Source: Spirosoma sordidisoli
GTDB lineage: Bacteria > Bacteroidota > Bacteroidia > Cytophagales > Spirosomataceae
DNA: 64,000 bases
Direction of reading: 5' to 3'
Assembly: GCF_004138325.1 (NCBI RefSeq)
Contig: NZ_SBLB01000012.1
Location: 62,001-126,000, forward strand
Shown here piece by piece: positions 52,595 to 62,359 of this stretch. How positions within the stretch are numbered: position 1 is the first letter of the stretch; each line of letters begins with the position of its first letter. A program made the translations under genes and the position numbers. The notes beneath the pieces are model-generated. The model made no database searches and had not been told where the DNA came from. It saw nothing but the letters and a program-made list of their open reading frames with translations.

Positions 52595-53272
52595 ATGAAC
52601 GTACTGGTTGTCGAGGATGACATCGAATTGAACCAATTCATCCAAAAGGGATTACAATCAGAAGGCATCGGTGTATCCGTAGCCTATGACGGTATTATTG
52701 GCCGCTCGTTGATCAATGAGCATCAGTACGACGTAGTCGTGTTGGATGTCAATATGCCGGGTATGAACGGCTACGATCTGTGCCGCTTTGTCAAACAAAA
52801 CTGGCCCGCGATCCCGGTAATTATGCTGACGGCTCTCAGTAGCCTGGATAATAAGGTGATGGGCTTTGAGTCAGGGGCCGACGATTACTTAGCCAAACCG
52901 TTCGCATTTAAGGAATTGGTATTCCGTCTGAAGGCCCTGGCTCGCCGACACCCGTCCCGTGCACCACTGCCGAAGCGATTGGAATTACTCAACTTGGTTG
53001 TCGATACGGAATCGCATCAGGTGTGGCGGGCGGGCGAGCGAATCTCGTTAACCGCCCGTGAGTATGCGCTGCTCGAATACCTACTGATTAATCAGGGGAA
53101 GGTCATCAGCCGCATTGATCTGTTGGAAAACGTTTGGGATGTACATTTCAATACCAACACCAATGTGGTCGATGTCTATGTTAATTATCTACGCCGTAAG
53201 GTGGATCATATCGAGCCAAAACTGATTCATACGGTGTTTGGCGTTGGTTACCTGATGAAGGCTGAACCATGA
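52595..53272 (+). CDS. OmpR/PhoB-family response regulator
   Basis: 225 residues from the ATG before NVLVVEDDIEL; the track frame upstream is not needed. Acidic cluster E7-D8-D9, phospho-acceptor D51 (VVVLDVNMPG), Lys near 101 (YLAKPFAFKEL). Winged helix about 130-225 with TAREYALLEYLL and the recognition region NVVDVYVNYLRRKVDHI. Overlaps the kinase by 4 bp. The neighbouring pump, DUF305 and multicopper oxidase genes make a copper/silver-responsive CusR-like role plausible. Confidence 0.92.
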   Translation: MNVLVVEDDIELNQFIQKGLQSEGIGVSVAYDGIIGRSLINEHQYDVVVLDVNMPGMNGYDLCRFVKQNWPAIPVIMLTALSSLDNKVMGFESGADDYLAKPFAFKELVFRLKALARRHPSRAPLPKRLELLNLVVDTESHQVWRAGERISLTAREYALLEYLLINQGKVISRIDLLENVWDVHFNTNTNVVDVYVNYLRRKVDHIEPKLIHTVFGVGYLMKAEP

Positions 53273-54639
53273 GTATCAAGCAGCGCATTACGGTTGGGTT
53301 TACCGTGCTGGTAGCGGCACTGCTGTTGTTATTTTCCGTTTTTATCTATCAGACCTACGAATCTTATCGACGGTCTCAAATGCGGACCCGGCTGCAACGG
53401 CGGGCCTTATCGGCGCAGCTTTATTTACAAAACAAGCCCGAATACCTGCGCTTTTCCTATCTGACCCTGCCTGAACAATACGAGTCACTATTCGACGTGC
53501 GGCAGCGGCAGATCTACCAATCGTCTGGTTCATCCGATTATGTAATCACTCCGGCATTATTACAAAAAGCACACGATCAGGAAGTTTATTTCACTTATCC
53601 AAGCCGCCGTTGGGAAGAGCCGAAGGAAGGGGTTGCTTTGTCTTTTGCTAATGAGGGGAACCGTTATGTTGCCGTAGTCACTGCTTATGATTTGGCCGGG
53701 CGGCAAACAAGTAAAAATCTTCGGTACATTCTCATTGCGGGCAACGTGCTATCCTTAGTGGTCATTGCCCTAGTCGGATTTTTGTTTGCACGAAGGGCCA
53801 TGCGGCCCTTCGACGTTCTGATCAGTCAGCTAAATACAGCCACCGTAAACGATTTTTCATTTCGGCTGGGCCACATGGGTCGAACCGATGAAGCCGGTTA
53901 TTTGGCCAGTTCCTTCGATCAATTACTGGGGCAGTTGGGTCAGTTAGCGGCCAGTCAGGAAAACTTCGTTGCCTACGCATCACACGAACTCCGAACGCCC
54001 CTCACAGTTGTCAAGGGCATCATGGAAACGGCATTAGCCTACGATCAAACTCTTCCCGACCTGCGCGCAAGTACAGAAAAAGCCTTATTTAGATTGGAAG
54101 GAGCAATTGATTTAGCTAATGCGTTGCTTCGACTGGCCGAAGTAGAAAGTCTTAAAGCCAGTCGGCTTAAAGATGATATTAACGTAGTGGACATTTTATT
54201 CGATACAGTTGCCTATATCCAAGAAAAGTACCCTACTCAAACCATCGACGTTCAGCTTACCGACGAATTTGCTGAACAAAGTTCGGCCATTCAACTTGTT
54301 GGCAACTCGACACTGCTTCGCACAGCTCTGATTAATATAATCGACAACGCCTGTAAATATTCAATGGACAAACCAGTTAAGGCCAGCATTCATTACATGC
54401 CAAATTGGGTCTTGATTGACATCATCGACGAGGGCATCGGTATACCACCCACCCAGCTTCGAGATGTGTTTCTTCCCATGATGCGGGCCGAAAATGTTGG
54501 GCAGGTACGTGGCTTTGGGCTAGGGCTGACGCTGGCAAAACGAATACTCGACATGCACCAAGGCGAATTGACTGTCGAGTCAAGCGGCAAAAGTGGTACC
54601 TCCGTATCAATTCGTTTGCCCGCACTACCATTAAACTGA
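53269..54639 (+). CDS. Sensor histidine kinase
   Basis: 456 residues. TM1 about 10-30 and TM2 about 155-180 (IAGNVLSLVVIALVGFLFARRAMRPF) flank a periplasmic domain of about 125 residues, followed by a HAMP-like linker. H box SHELRTPLTVVKG, N box LINIIDNACKYS, D box DEGIGIPP, G box GFGLGLTLAKRI, all complete. ATGA overlap with the regulator. No His- or Met-rich sensor loop is obvious, so the signal is unproven. Confidence 0.92.
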   Translation: MSIKQRITVGFTVLVAALLLLFSVFIYQTYESYRRSQMRTRLQRRALSAQLYLQNKPEYLRFSYLTLPEQYESLFDVRQRQIYQSSGSSDYVITPALLQKAHDQEVYFTYPSRRWEEPKEGVALSFANEGNRYVAVVTAYDLAGRQTSKNLRYILIAGNVLSLVVIALVGFLFARRAMRPFDVLISQLNTATVNDFSFRLGHMGRTDEAGYLASSFDQLLGQLGQLAASQENFVAYASHELRTPLTVVKGIMETALAYDQTLPDLRASTEKALFRLEGAIDLANALLRLAEVESLKASRLKDDINVVDILFDTVAYIQEKYPTQTIDVQLTDEFAEQSSAIQLVGNSTLLRTALINIIDNACKYSMDKPVKASIHYMPNWVLIDIIDEGIGIPPTQLRDVFLPMMRAENVGQVRGFGLGLTLAKRILDMHQGELTVESSGKSGTSVSIRLPALPLN

Positions 54640-54935
54640 TGAGTTTCATTGACGAATTGACTCCAAAAAAAACGATACTTCTAACGCCTTTAGTTGGTCT
54701 TCGTGGTGCAGAAGATTACTAAGGTCACTACGTTGCTTGTATTTGTTAATCAGGTTAAGTAAGCCATTAGTAAGCATAGCGTAGTGGATAAGCAATCGAT
54801 ATAATAAATAAGGTGGTTATCGCGAGGTAGTGCCCAATGGATGCCTCTAAAATTCTGTAACTCCACGAGTGAATCTTGTAACAACCAGGCTGTGCAGTCG
54901 GCAGTTAATAATGTGTACAAACGTTTCTCAACGCG
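54640..54935. other. Intergenic region before DUF305 genes
   Basis: About 296 bp with no supported coding region. It contains TCTGTAAC (54854-54861) and CTTGTAAC (54875-54882), 21 bp apart, and TTGTAACAAC (54876-54885), which resembles the complement of GTTATTACAA in front of the regulator at 52595. The last 40 bp are AT-rich and probably hold the promoter. Confidence 0.35.
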
Positions 54936-55565
54936 ATGAAAAATACGTTAGTTGGCCAGATGGCATTAGTTGCTTCACTGGCATGGACCATTGCAGCCTG
55001 TACTGACAGCAACGACGGGCTTAAACCTCAGGCACATGACGCGAACGTCTATCAGCAAATCATGCACACGAACATGGCCCAGATGAACGCCATGAAAATG
55101 ACGGGCGACGCGGATCATGATTTTGCGATGATGATGTCGATGCACCATCAAGGGGCTATTGACATGGCCAATCAAGAACTAAAAAATGGTACCGATCAAA
55201 CCATTAAGGCAATGGCGCAAACCATTACTACCTCCCAGACAAAGGAAAAAGCACAACTTGCTCAATTCCTAATTGGGCATCAGGCCACTGCATCGACTGC
55301 CGGACAGTCGTTCGATATGATGGCCATGCAGGTCATGGAAAAAATGATGAAAGCGCAGGATACCCGCTTCCTCACGGGTACGTCCGACGTTGATTTTTCA
55401 TCCTTGATGATCGACCATCACCAAAGTGCCCTGGAAATGGCTCAGCTCGAGTTGACATATGGCAAGGTGGATTCGATGCGTCAAATGGCTCAGATGATTA
55501 TTGATGAGCAAAAGACTGAGATCAGCCAGTTTCAGGACTGGCTGATTAAAAACAAGCCCTACTAA
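54936..55565 (+). CDS. DUF305 lipoprotein
   Basis: 209 residues. Signal peptide with lipobox IAAC. Two DUF305 half-domains: HDFAMMMSMHHQGAIDMANQEL and DVDFSSLMIDHHQSALEMAQLEL, each with the M/HH-Q-A metal-binding pattern. DUF305 proteins (CopM-like) bind copper and silver in the periplasm. A 18-bp palindrome follows the stop codon, then a paralogous DUF305 gene. Confidence 0.9.
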   Translation: MKNTLVGQMALVASLAWTIAACTDSNDGLKPQAHDANVYQQIMHTNMAQMNAMKMTGDADHDFAMMMSMHHQGAIDMANQELKNGTDQTIKAMAQTITTSQTKEKAQLAQFLIGHQATASTAGQSFDMMAMQVMEKMMKAQDTRFLTGTSDVDFSSLMIDHHQSALEMAQLELTYGKVDSMRQMAQMIIDEQKTEISQFQDWLIKNKPY

Positions 55566-55566
55566 T

Positions 55567-55584
55567 CTAACCCATATGGGTTAG
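55567..55584. promoter_or_regulatory. 18-bp perfect palindrome
   Basis: CTAACCCATATGGGTTAG is a perfect inverted repeat with no loop, 2 bp after the stop of the first DUF305 gene and 50 bp before the second. No T-run follows. Better as a regulator operator than a terminator, but this is not certain. Confidence 0.4.
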
Positions 55585-55633
55585 TCAGGCCACACGAATT
55601 CATAATCAGACAACCAGTAAACCAGTACAACCA

Positions 55634-56215
55634 ATGAAAACCAGTTTGTTATCAGTAGCCAGCCTAAGTGCAGCTCTGTTGCTCTCGCAACCGACAATAG
55701 CGCAGCAATCAACCAGCAATGCCATGATGAAGTCCATGCAATCGGGTATGACCCAGATGATGAGCATGAAGATGACTGGTGACCCCGATCATGACTTTGC
55801 CATGATGCTCAAGATGCATCACCAATCGGCAGTCGAGATGGCCGACATGGAGGTAAAACAAGGCAAAAACGCACAGGTAAAGGCATTGGCCAGTAAGATC
55901 AAAGCCAGCAACCAAAAGGAAATACGCGAACTCGACCAGTTTATGAGTAGCCATAAGCCTCAGTCATCCTCGTCCAAACTGGGCCAAAAGGGCATGGACA
56001 TTATGCACGGTGGAACCCATTCGATGAACGGCAATGTGGACCACGATTTCGCCAGCATGATGGCCCAGCATCATCAGCAGGGGGTAGAGATGGCCCGTGC
56101 GTATCTGAAGGAAGGTAAGACATCAACGATGAAGAAGATGGCTAACAACGTCATTAAGATGCAGACGAAAGAAATGGCCGAACTTAAGAAGCTTGAGAGC
56201 AGCCTCAAAAGCTAA
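55634..56215 (+). CDS. DUF305 exported protein
   Basis: 193 residues. Signal peptide (ASLSAALLLSQPTIAQQ) without a lipobox. Two DUF305 half-domains: HDFAMMLKMHHQSAVEMADMEV and HDFASMMAQHHQQGVEMARAYL, with the Met-rich MMSMKMTGDPDHDFAMM shared with the upstream paralog, so the pair looks like a tandem duplication. It should bind Cu or Ag in the periplasm and converges on the multicopper oxidase gene across a terminator. Confidence 0.9.
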   Translation: MKTSLLSVASLSAALLLSQPTIAQQSTSNAMMKSMQSGMTQMMSMKMTGDPDHDFAMMLKMHHQSAVEMADMEVKQGKNAQVKALASKIKASNQKEIRELDQFMSSHKPQSSSSKLGQKGMDIMHGGTHSMNGNVDHDFASMMAQHHQQGVEMARAYLKEGKTSTMKKMANNVIKMQTKEMAELKKLESSLKS

Positions 56216-56227
56216 CCTTTAACTACT

Positions 56228-56264
56228 AAAAAGGGCCGCTACGTAGAGTAGCGGCCCTTTTTTT
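56228..56264. terminator. Bidirectional terminator
   Basis: Stem AAAGGGCCGCTAC (56230-56242) pairs with GTAGCGGCCCTTT (56248-56260), loop GTAGA, and T-runs on both sides. It serves the DUF305 gene and the convergent multicopper oxidase gene. Confidence 0.88.
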
Positions 56265-56279
56265 GTGGTCTTACTATAG

Positions 56280-58961
56280 TCAAAAGTTATACCCCAATCC
56301 GCCGGCAACGGTTTTGTACCGCGTGTCATAATCCGTATGAAGAAACAGATTTTTCGTGACGGTATATTGCAGTTCTACATGTGCTCGCACGTAGCCCCCT
56401 ACCAACCATTGCGTCTGATACTGAAAATCTAAGCGTGGAAATAGCATTTGTTGGCCACTCAGTTGAAAGCGGACATTACCCCGTGTGTCGAGTTTAACTT
56501 CCGATTGAATCAAAAACGGCAACATATACCGAATACCCGCTACTGGCCGGATAATACGCCGACCCCCAACAGGCGTTCCACCGTCTTCGGGACGTACCCG
56601 GCGCAGGAACTCTTCGTTTCCTCCATCAATGCCGGCAAATACCCGAAACCAGTCGCCGAGGTAGCGTTCATAATCGAGGTCAAACTCGAAGCGATTCGTG
56701 CGCCAGTCGTGGTCTCCACCCGCAACAATGGCGTTTTTGTTGTTGGACACATTTAAGGCGAAGTAATTAAGCGGGTAGCCTGGTTGCAGATACCCCCAGA
56801 CAAATGGTTGGTTGTCGCGCATGTCGCGCAAATGCAGCTTCTGAATATTGGCGATGGACGAATCAGGTTTGTCGCCATAACTGACTACGCGCGCCATGCC
56901 GCTGAGCATATGGTAGAGCAGGTGGCAATGAAAAAACCAGTCCTTGTCATCGTCGGCCATAAACTCAATCGTGACGTTTTCCATCGGCGATACATTCACC
57001 GTATGCTTGAGCGGTGAATACTGCTCCTGTCCGTTGAGGACCCGGAAGTAATGACCATGCAGGTGGATGGGGTGCATCATCATGGTGTTGTTCATGAGCC
57101 GCATCCGCACAATCTCACCCCGTCGAATCTGAATCATATCCGCCCGTGACAAAGGCTGCCCGTTGAATCCCCAGATGTAGCGAAACATGTTGCCCGTTAA
57201 GGTGAGCGGGATCTCGCGGATAGGGTGATTGGCCGGAAAGACAATCGGTTCAGGCGATTTAAGAATACTATAATCGATCGTATTTTGCTCATCCATCATG
57301 CTCATGCCTCGGTCCGACATTTCGGCCATTCCTCCACTGTTCATACCCTTCATTCCGGCCATGTCACCTGGCTTGTTGCCCATGTTCATCTGGCCGTGAT
57401 CCATTCCGGCCATGTCGTCCTGCTTTTCACGCGCCGTTTTTTTAGTTGGCATCGAATCCGTTTTCATGGACATTTTACCGTGATCCATACCGGGCATGGA
57501 TGAGTGATCCATTTGCCCGTGGTTCATGCTCGACGTATCCATCTTACCATCTTTGGTCGTGTTCATACCCCCCATGTTCATACCACTATGGTCCATGCCA
57601 CCCATTGATCCAGCCGATTTTGTTGGTTTAGCGGCTTTTTTTGCCGGGGCGGGCTTATTTGCCGTCGGCTTTCCGCTCATATCCATCTGGGTGTGATTCA
57701 TTCCTGCCATGTTGTGCATCATAGGGCCGTTCATATCCAGGTTGGCCTGAGCCGTTGTGTCGGTTTTGCCCATGTTCATCGTACCCATGCCCATGCCGCC
57801 CATCCGGCTCATGTTAGCGGTAAGCTTGTAAAGATCAGGACGGGGAATTGTTGGCGCATAACGGGCCGGACCAGTGCCAAGCAGGGCTGTTGCATAACCC
57901 GATCCGTCCTGCGCGGAGGCTCGCACTTCGAAGGCACCCCCTTGAGGTACGGTAATAACAAAGTCGTAGGTCTCGGCAATGGCGATCAACCGCCGGTTAA
58001 CGTCCACTGGCTGTACATCCAGGCCGTCAGCAGCGATGAGTTTCATGGGACCACCTGCGTAATTAAGGTGAAAATAGGTGGACGCACTGGCATTGATCAC
58101 GCGCAGCCGAACAGTTTGACCAGCCTTGATGTCCGGGTAGCGTATGGTGTCTTTGCCGTTAATCAGAAACCGATTATAATAGACATCCGAAATATCCATT
58201 GGGGCCATCTTCATCATCGACTGCCGCAGGTACGCCCCTACCGCCTTGTGCTGAATAATGCGGTTGAGCGACTGGACATTGCCTTTCTTGATCGAATACC
58301 ATTCGTTGCGCCGTTTCAAATTTTTAAGGATGTAAGCCGGATTCTCATCCGTCCAGTCGGAGAGCAACAAGACCAAATCATGGTCAACCTTGTACGCAGG
58401 CTTCTGGGGCTGAATGGCGATGGACCCATACACACCAACCTGCTCCTGATAACGCGTGTGCGAGTGGAACCAGTACGTACCTGACTGCACCAGTGGGTAC
58501 TCAAATGTGTAGGTGTCGCCCGCATGAATGGGTGGTGTATTTAGATAAGAAACACCATCTTGTTTGTTAGGTAGCAAAATGCCATGCCAGTGCAATGAGG
58601 TTTCCGTCTTCAACTTATTATGAACCCGTATGACGGCGACATCACCTTCCTTGAACCGCATGGTCGGGCCTGGAATACCCCCGTTAATCGTCATGGCCCG
58701 CTTCGGCTTGCCCGTAATCGTGACGGTCTGCTCATCGATAACCAGATCATACGTCACCCGCTTGCCGGTCGGTTTCACCTTCGCAAAAGCCTGTGGGCGC
58801 GACACGGGTAGCGAGGTAGGAACCACTGGAAAGTTCGACTTGTCGGGGCTGTATGGCCGGGCATTGGTCTGGTTCGCCGTGGGGGATTCGTGGTGCTCAT
58901 GCTGAGCGTACCCGGTGCTCCATAGTAGCAGGCAAACGGCTGTAAAAAACGTGTTTCTCAT
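56280..58961 (-). CDS. Multicopper oxidase with Met-rich insert and barrel-like tail
   Basis: 893 residues, longer than CopA/PcoA-type oxidases (about 600). Signal peptide ending TGYAQ. Copper ligands: LHWHGILLP (about residue 121), YWFHSHTRY (about 163), HPIHLHGHYF (about 630) and HCHLLYHMLSGM (about 675, type-1 Cu). A Met/His-rich insert of about 170 residues (around 390-560) has many MDHxxM repeats. Residues about 700-893 are beta-strand rich and end with GLGYNF, like a CopB-type outer-membrane barrel. It likely oxidises Cu(I) in the periplasm, and the C-terminus may anchor it at the outer membrane. Confidence 0.85.
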   Translation of the reverse strand: MRNTFFTAVCLLLWSTGYAQHEHHESPTANQTNARPYSPDKSNFPVVPTSLPVSRPQAFAKVKPTGKRVTYDLVIDEQTVTITGKPKRAMTINGGIPGPTMRFKEGDVAVIRVHNKLKTETSLHWHGILLPNKQDGVSYLNTPPIHAGDTYTFEYPLVQSGTYWFHSHTRYQEQVGVYGSIAIQPQKPAYKVDHDLVLLLSDWTDENPAYILKNLKRRNEWYSIKKGNVQSLNRIIQHKAVGAYLRQSMMKMAPMDISDVYYNRFLINGKDTIRYPDIKAGQTVRLRVINASASTYFHLNYAGGPMKLIAADGLDVQPVDVNRRLIAIAETYDFVITVPQGGAFEVRASAQDGSGYATALLGTGPARYAPTIPRPDLYKLTANMSRMGGMGMGTMNMGKTDTTAQANLDMNGPMMHNMAGMNHTQMDMSGKPTANKPAPAKKAAKPTKSAGSMGGMDHSGMNMGGMNTTKDGKMDTSSMNHGQMDHSSMPGMDHGKMSMKTDSMPTKKTAREKQDDMAGMDHGQMNMGNKPGDMAGMKGMNSGGMAEMSDRGMSMMDEQNTIDYSILKSPEPIVFPANHPIREIPLTLTGNMFRYIWGFNGQPLSRADMIQIRRGEIVRMRLMNNTMMMHPIHLHGHYFRVLNGQEQYSPLKHTVNVSPMENVTIEFMADDDKDWFFHCHLLYHMLSGMARVVSYGDKPDSSIANIQKLHLRDMRDNQPFVWGYLQPGYPLNYFALNVSNNKNAIVAGGDHDWRTNRFEFDLDYERYLGDWFRVFAGIDGGNEEFLRRVRPEDGGTPVGGRRIIRPVAGIRYMLPFLIQSEVKLDTRGNVRFQLSGQQMLFPRLDFQYQTQWLVGGYVRAHVELQYTVTKNLFLHTDYDTRYKTVAGGLGYNF

Positions 58962-59067
58962 CGTTGGATAGGCTGTATATATCCGGTTAAAACAAAAGCG
59001 GTCCTACCAAACGGAAGAACCACCTACTAGGCTGGTGGGATTGGTTCAGAGCGGCTGGGCGAATCGG

Positions 59068-59598
59068 CTACTCACTTTCTAGCTGGGCTAGTTTCGCTTT
59101 CATCTGCGCTATTTCTTTTTCCTGAGCGGTGATGATGTCGTCTTTTAACTTGACCAGTTCAGGGTCATTCAGTTTGGCTTCTTTCGCCATCAAAATGGCC
59201 GCAGCGTGGTGAGGAATCATCGACTTGACGAACTGCCGATCCGACACTGCCGTTTGCTGCCGGATGAACCAGAAAAAGCCCACGAGGGCCAACGTACTCA
59301 CTGCGATGATGAGGCCATTGCGCCGTTTGTCGGGGTACATTGCCGACATCAACAGGACTTCAATAATGAGCATAGGCATGGTCATCAAACCCGCCATATA
59401 AAACTGATTGACATTGGGGACTACGTTGGCGAACCGATCAACCATCGAATACATCAGTACGTACATCGACGCGAATGACAGGATAGCCATGAGGGCCAGT
59501 TTGCCGTAGTGCCCTTCGTGCGTAGCTCCCGAATGGGGCATGGTATGGCCCGATTCGTTAGTTCGAGATTTGTCCGTGTGCTGCTTGTGTGTTTCCAT
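59068..59598 (-). CDS. DUF305 protein with membrane anchor
   Basis: 176 residues. A His/Ser-rich N-terminal tail, then three hydrophobic segments (about 35-55, 65-85, 95-112) and one DUF305 half-domain (SMIPHHAAAILMAKEAKLNDPELVKLKDDI) with a coiled C-terminal end. It differs from the other two DUF305 proteins in being membrane-embedded. It lies between the oxidase and the metallochaperone gene, all on the minus strand. Confidence 0.88.
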   Translation of the reverse strand: METHKQHTDKSRTNESGHTMPHSGATHEGHYGKLALMAILSFASMYVLMYSMVDRFANVVPNVNQFYMAGLMTMPMLIIEVLLMSAMYPDKRRNGLIIAVSTLALVGFFWFIRQQTAVSDRQFVKSMIPHHAAAILMAKEAKLNDPELVKLKDDIITAQEKEIAQMKAKLAQLESE

Positions 59599-59629
59599 AA
59601 CTTGAGTTGTTGTCTAGTAATCAAACAAA

Positions 59630-59661
59630 TAAGCTGCCTGACCGGGTGGCCAGGCAGCTTA
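59630..59661 (-). terminator. Hairpin terminator after metallochaperone gene
   Basis: TAAGCTGCCTG (59630-59640) pairs with CAGGCAGCTTA (59651-59661). On the minus strand it is followed by TTTGTTTG, so it probably ends the copA-chaperone transcript before the DUF305 gene. Confidence 0.65.
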
Positions 59662-59714
59662 CAAGATTCAGGGGATTCCGTTGCAAAACTTTTGGTAACC
59701 AGCTCGAACCGCCA

Positions 59715-59936
59715 TTACGGCCGTGGTATTGGTTCGGCCTTATAGCCCGCCTGCTCGACTGCCTTGCGCACGGCCTCGCCGACGCGGTTATCCGTCGTTT
59801 GCACGGTCAAAATTTTGTCGGGATTGCCTGTATCGACGTTCCAGCCATCCACTTGTTCGATGGCATTGAGAAAAGGCGTTACAGCCGCTACGCAGCCGCC
59901 ACATTTGATGTTGGTTTTGAAATTCAGCGTTTCCAT
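59715..59936 (-). CDS. Heavy-metal-associated (HMA) metallochaperone
   Basis: 73 residues from the ATG before ETLNFKTN; an upstream ATG 10 codons away is weaker. It is a single HMA ferredoxin-like domain with the metal-binding motif KCGGCVAAVTPFLN (CxxC). The conserved Met before CxxC in most copper chaperones is Lys here. It would carry Cu(I) to CopA, whose gene is directly upstream (44 bp apart). Confidence 0.9.
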   Translation of the reverse strand: METLNFKTNIKCGGCVAAVTPFLNAIEQVDGWNVDTGNPDKILTVQTTDNRVGEAVRKAVEQAGYKAEPIPRP

Positions 59937-59980
59937 AGGAGTCTTGGTTGATACTCGGTTACACAATCAGATGGAGCCGA

Positions 59981-62248
59981 CTACAGCTTTGTTCTTCGTA
60001 GCCGCAAGCTATTGCTGACGACCGACACGGAACTAAGGGCCATCGCGGCCCCGGCGATCATCGGATTCAGCAAAAATCCGTTGATGGGATACAGTACCCC
60101 GGCAGCTATCGGGATACCGATGAGGTTATAAATGAAGGCCCAAAACAGGTTTTGGCGGATCGTCTGCACCGTTCGCCGGGACAGGTAGAGGGCTTTAGGT
60201 ACGCTATTCAGATCAGACGTGATGAGCGTCATCTTGGCCACATCCATTGCAATATCGGACCCCCGACCCATCGCGATGCTGACATCGGCCTGCGCCAGGG
60301 CCTGCGAGTCGTTGATGCCGTCGCCGACCATCGCGACCACCTTTCCTTTTGCCTGTAGTTCCTGCACCAAGGCGGCCTTGTCGGCGGGTAATGCCTCCGC
60401 CCGGAAATCGCTGATGCCAACGGCTTTGGCCACGGCCTCGGCAGTTTGGGGGTTATCACCGGTCATCATGTACACGGCGATGCCCCTCTTCTTCAAGGTG
60501 TGAATGGCCTCCCGCGAGGTTTGTTTGACCGGGTCGGCAATCGCGATGGCTGCCAGAATCTGCTGCTCGTCGGCAAAGTAAATGACGGTTTTAGCTTCGT
60601 CCTGCCAGCGGCTCACTAACCCGTTTAACGTCGCCAGTTGATCGGCGAGACCCCGCTCGGCCAGTAGTCGGCGGTTGCCAACCAGGTAAGCCTGACCGTT
60701 GTAGCGACCCGTCACCCCCCGGCCCGTCAAGCTCTCGAAGCCATCGAGTTGAATGCCCGAAACGCCTTCCGTTTTCAACCGCGCCACTACCGCTTCGGCC
60801 AGGGGGTGTTCCGACTGGCTTTCGAGGGTGAATAGTACCTGTGGGAGAATGGATTCGTTGACCGGTTTAGTAACCCAGGTCAAATCCGTCACCGTGGGCT
60901 TTCCTTCCGTAATCGTGCCAGTCTTGTCCAGAATAACCGTGTCAACCTTGTAGCCCAATTCCAAGCTCTCCGCATCTTTAATGAGGATGTTGTTGTCGGC
61001 TCCCTTGCCCACGCCGACCATAATGGCCGTTGGCGTAGCGAGTCCCAGCGCACAGGGGCAGGCAATGACCAACACGGTTACGGAAGTGAGTAGGGCGTGG
61101 GTAAAGCCATTGTCACCACCTACGATCATCCAGACCGCAAACGTCAGAATGGCGATGCCAATGACGACGGGTACGAAGATCCCTGCGATCTTGTCGACTA
61201 ATTTTTGAACGGGGGCTTTACTACCCTGGGCTTCCTGCACCATCCGAATAATCTGCGCCAGTATGGTGTCACCGCCCACTTTCTGCGCGGTGAAGCGAAA
61301 CGCCCCTTTCTGGTTGATAGTGCCGGCAAAGACCGACTCCCCAACCCGTTTCTCGACGGGTATCGGTTCACCCAAAATCATGCTTTCATCGACGAACGAG
61401 GTACCCGATTCGACGACCCCATCAACGGGAATTTTCTCGCCCGGACGAACCGCGATTACCTGCCCGACCCGCACCTGCGCGATGGGAATCTCCTGCTCCT
61501 CGTTACCGTTCATGACGCGAACGGTTTTGGGCTGTAGCCCCATTAGCTTCTTGAGAGCCGACGTCGTATTCGACTTAGCTTTCTCTTCGAGCAGCTTGCC
61601 GAGCGAGATAAAGGCAATCACTACCGCAGCGGCCTCGAAGTAAACGTGGGGGTGCAGCCCCCGGCGATGCCAAAAATCAGGATTCAGGGTGTTGAACGTA
61701 CTAAACAAAAAGGCGATACCCGTACTGAGCGCGACCAGCGTATCCATGTTGGCTTTGCCGTGCCGCGCCTGCTTCCAGGCGTTGACGAAGTACGACCGGC
61801 CCAGCCAAAAAACCACTGGAGCCGACAGGGCCATCATGATGTAATTGGCGTAAGGAGCCTGCATGAAAAACATGCCTAGCACGACGACGGGTACCGATAA
61901 AATGCCCGCCCATAGGGTGCGCTTTTTGAGCGATTCGTACTGTCGTTGCTGGGCTTCGGCCTGTACTGCTTGCGGGTCTTCCGTATCGAATACCAAATCG
62001 TAGCCAATCGAGCGGATTGCCTGTTGCAAACCCTCCTGGTCGATGGCTTCGGGATCGTATTCGACGGTTGCCGATTGGTTGGCGTAATTGACGGCTGCCT
62101 TCTGCACCCCCGGCGTGTTTGTCAGTATGGATTCGACGCTGACGGCACAGGCTGCACAGGTCATCTCCAAGACGGGAAACGTCTGCTTGGTCGTCAGCCC
62201 TTCGTTGACCTTAGTTCGACGGGCTTGTTGGGTGAGTTGCGCTTCCAT
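59981..62248 (-). CDS. copA: Copper-translocating P1B-type ATPase
   Basis: 755 residues from the ATG before EAQLTQQA. One N-terminal HMA domain with MTCAAC (C31/C34). Membrane block with CPC ([12 protein letters not shown], about residue 396). Phosphorylation site DKTGT (about 441), nucleotide-binding HP motif (SEHPLAEA), hinge [14 protein letters not shown] (about 640). The C-terminus [16 protein letters not shown] has the MxxSS motif of CopA-type Cu(I) pumps. It exports Cu(I) from the cytoplasm. Preceded by an HMA-AraC regulator gene (111 bp) on the same strand. Confidence 0.95.
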   Translation of the reverse strand: MEAQLTQQARRTKVNEGLTTKQTFPVLEMTCAACAVSVESILTNTPGVQKAAVNYANQSATVEYDPEAIDQEGLQQAIRSIGYDLVFDTEDPQAVQAEAQQRQYESLKKRTLWAGILSVPVVVLGMFFMQAPYANYIMMALSAPVVFWLGRSYFVNAWKQARHGKANMDTLVALSTGIAFLFSTFNTLNPDFWHRRGLHPHVYFEAAAVVIAFISLGKLLEEKAKSNTTSALKKLMGLQPKTVRVMNGNEEQEIPIAQVRVGQVIAVRPGEKIPVDGVVESGTSFVDESMILGEPIPVEKRVGESVFAGTINQKGAFRFTAQKVGGDTILAQIIRMVQEAQGSKAPVQKLVDKIAGIFVPVVIGIAILTFAVWMIVGGDNGFTHALLTSVTVLVIACPCALGLATPTAIMVGVGKGADNNILIKDAESLELGYKVDTVILDKTGTITEGKPTVTDLTWVTKPVNESILPQVLFTLESQSEHPLAEAVVARLKTEGVSGIQLDGFESLTGRGVTGRYNGQAYLVGNRRLLAERGLADQLATLNGLVSRWQDEAKTVIYFADEQQILAAIAIADPVKQTSREAIHTLKKRGIAVYMMTGDNPQTAEAVAKAVGISDFRAEALPADKAALVQELQAKGKVVAMVGDGINDSQALAQADVSIAMGRGSDIAMDVAKMTLITSDLNSVPKALYLSRRTVQTIRQNLFWAFIYNLIGIPIAAGVLYPINGFLLNPMIAGAAMALSSVSVVSNSLRLRRTKL

Positions 62249-62359
62249 AGGTGGACAATTAAGTTGATACCACAAAGGTCAGCAAGCAGGTATGGGGGTA
62301 CGTTACACAATTCCCCCCCGACGTTTGTAAGATTCAGTAGGCGGGTGAATCCCCTCCAC

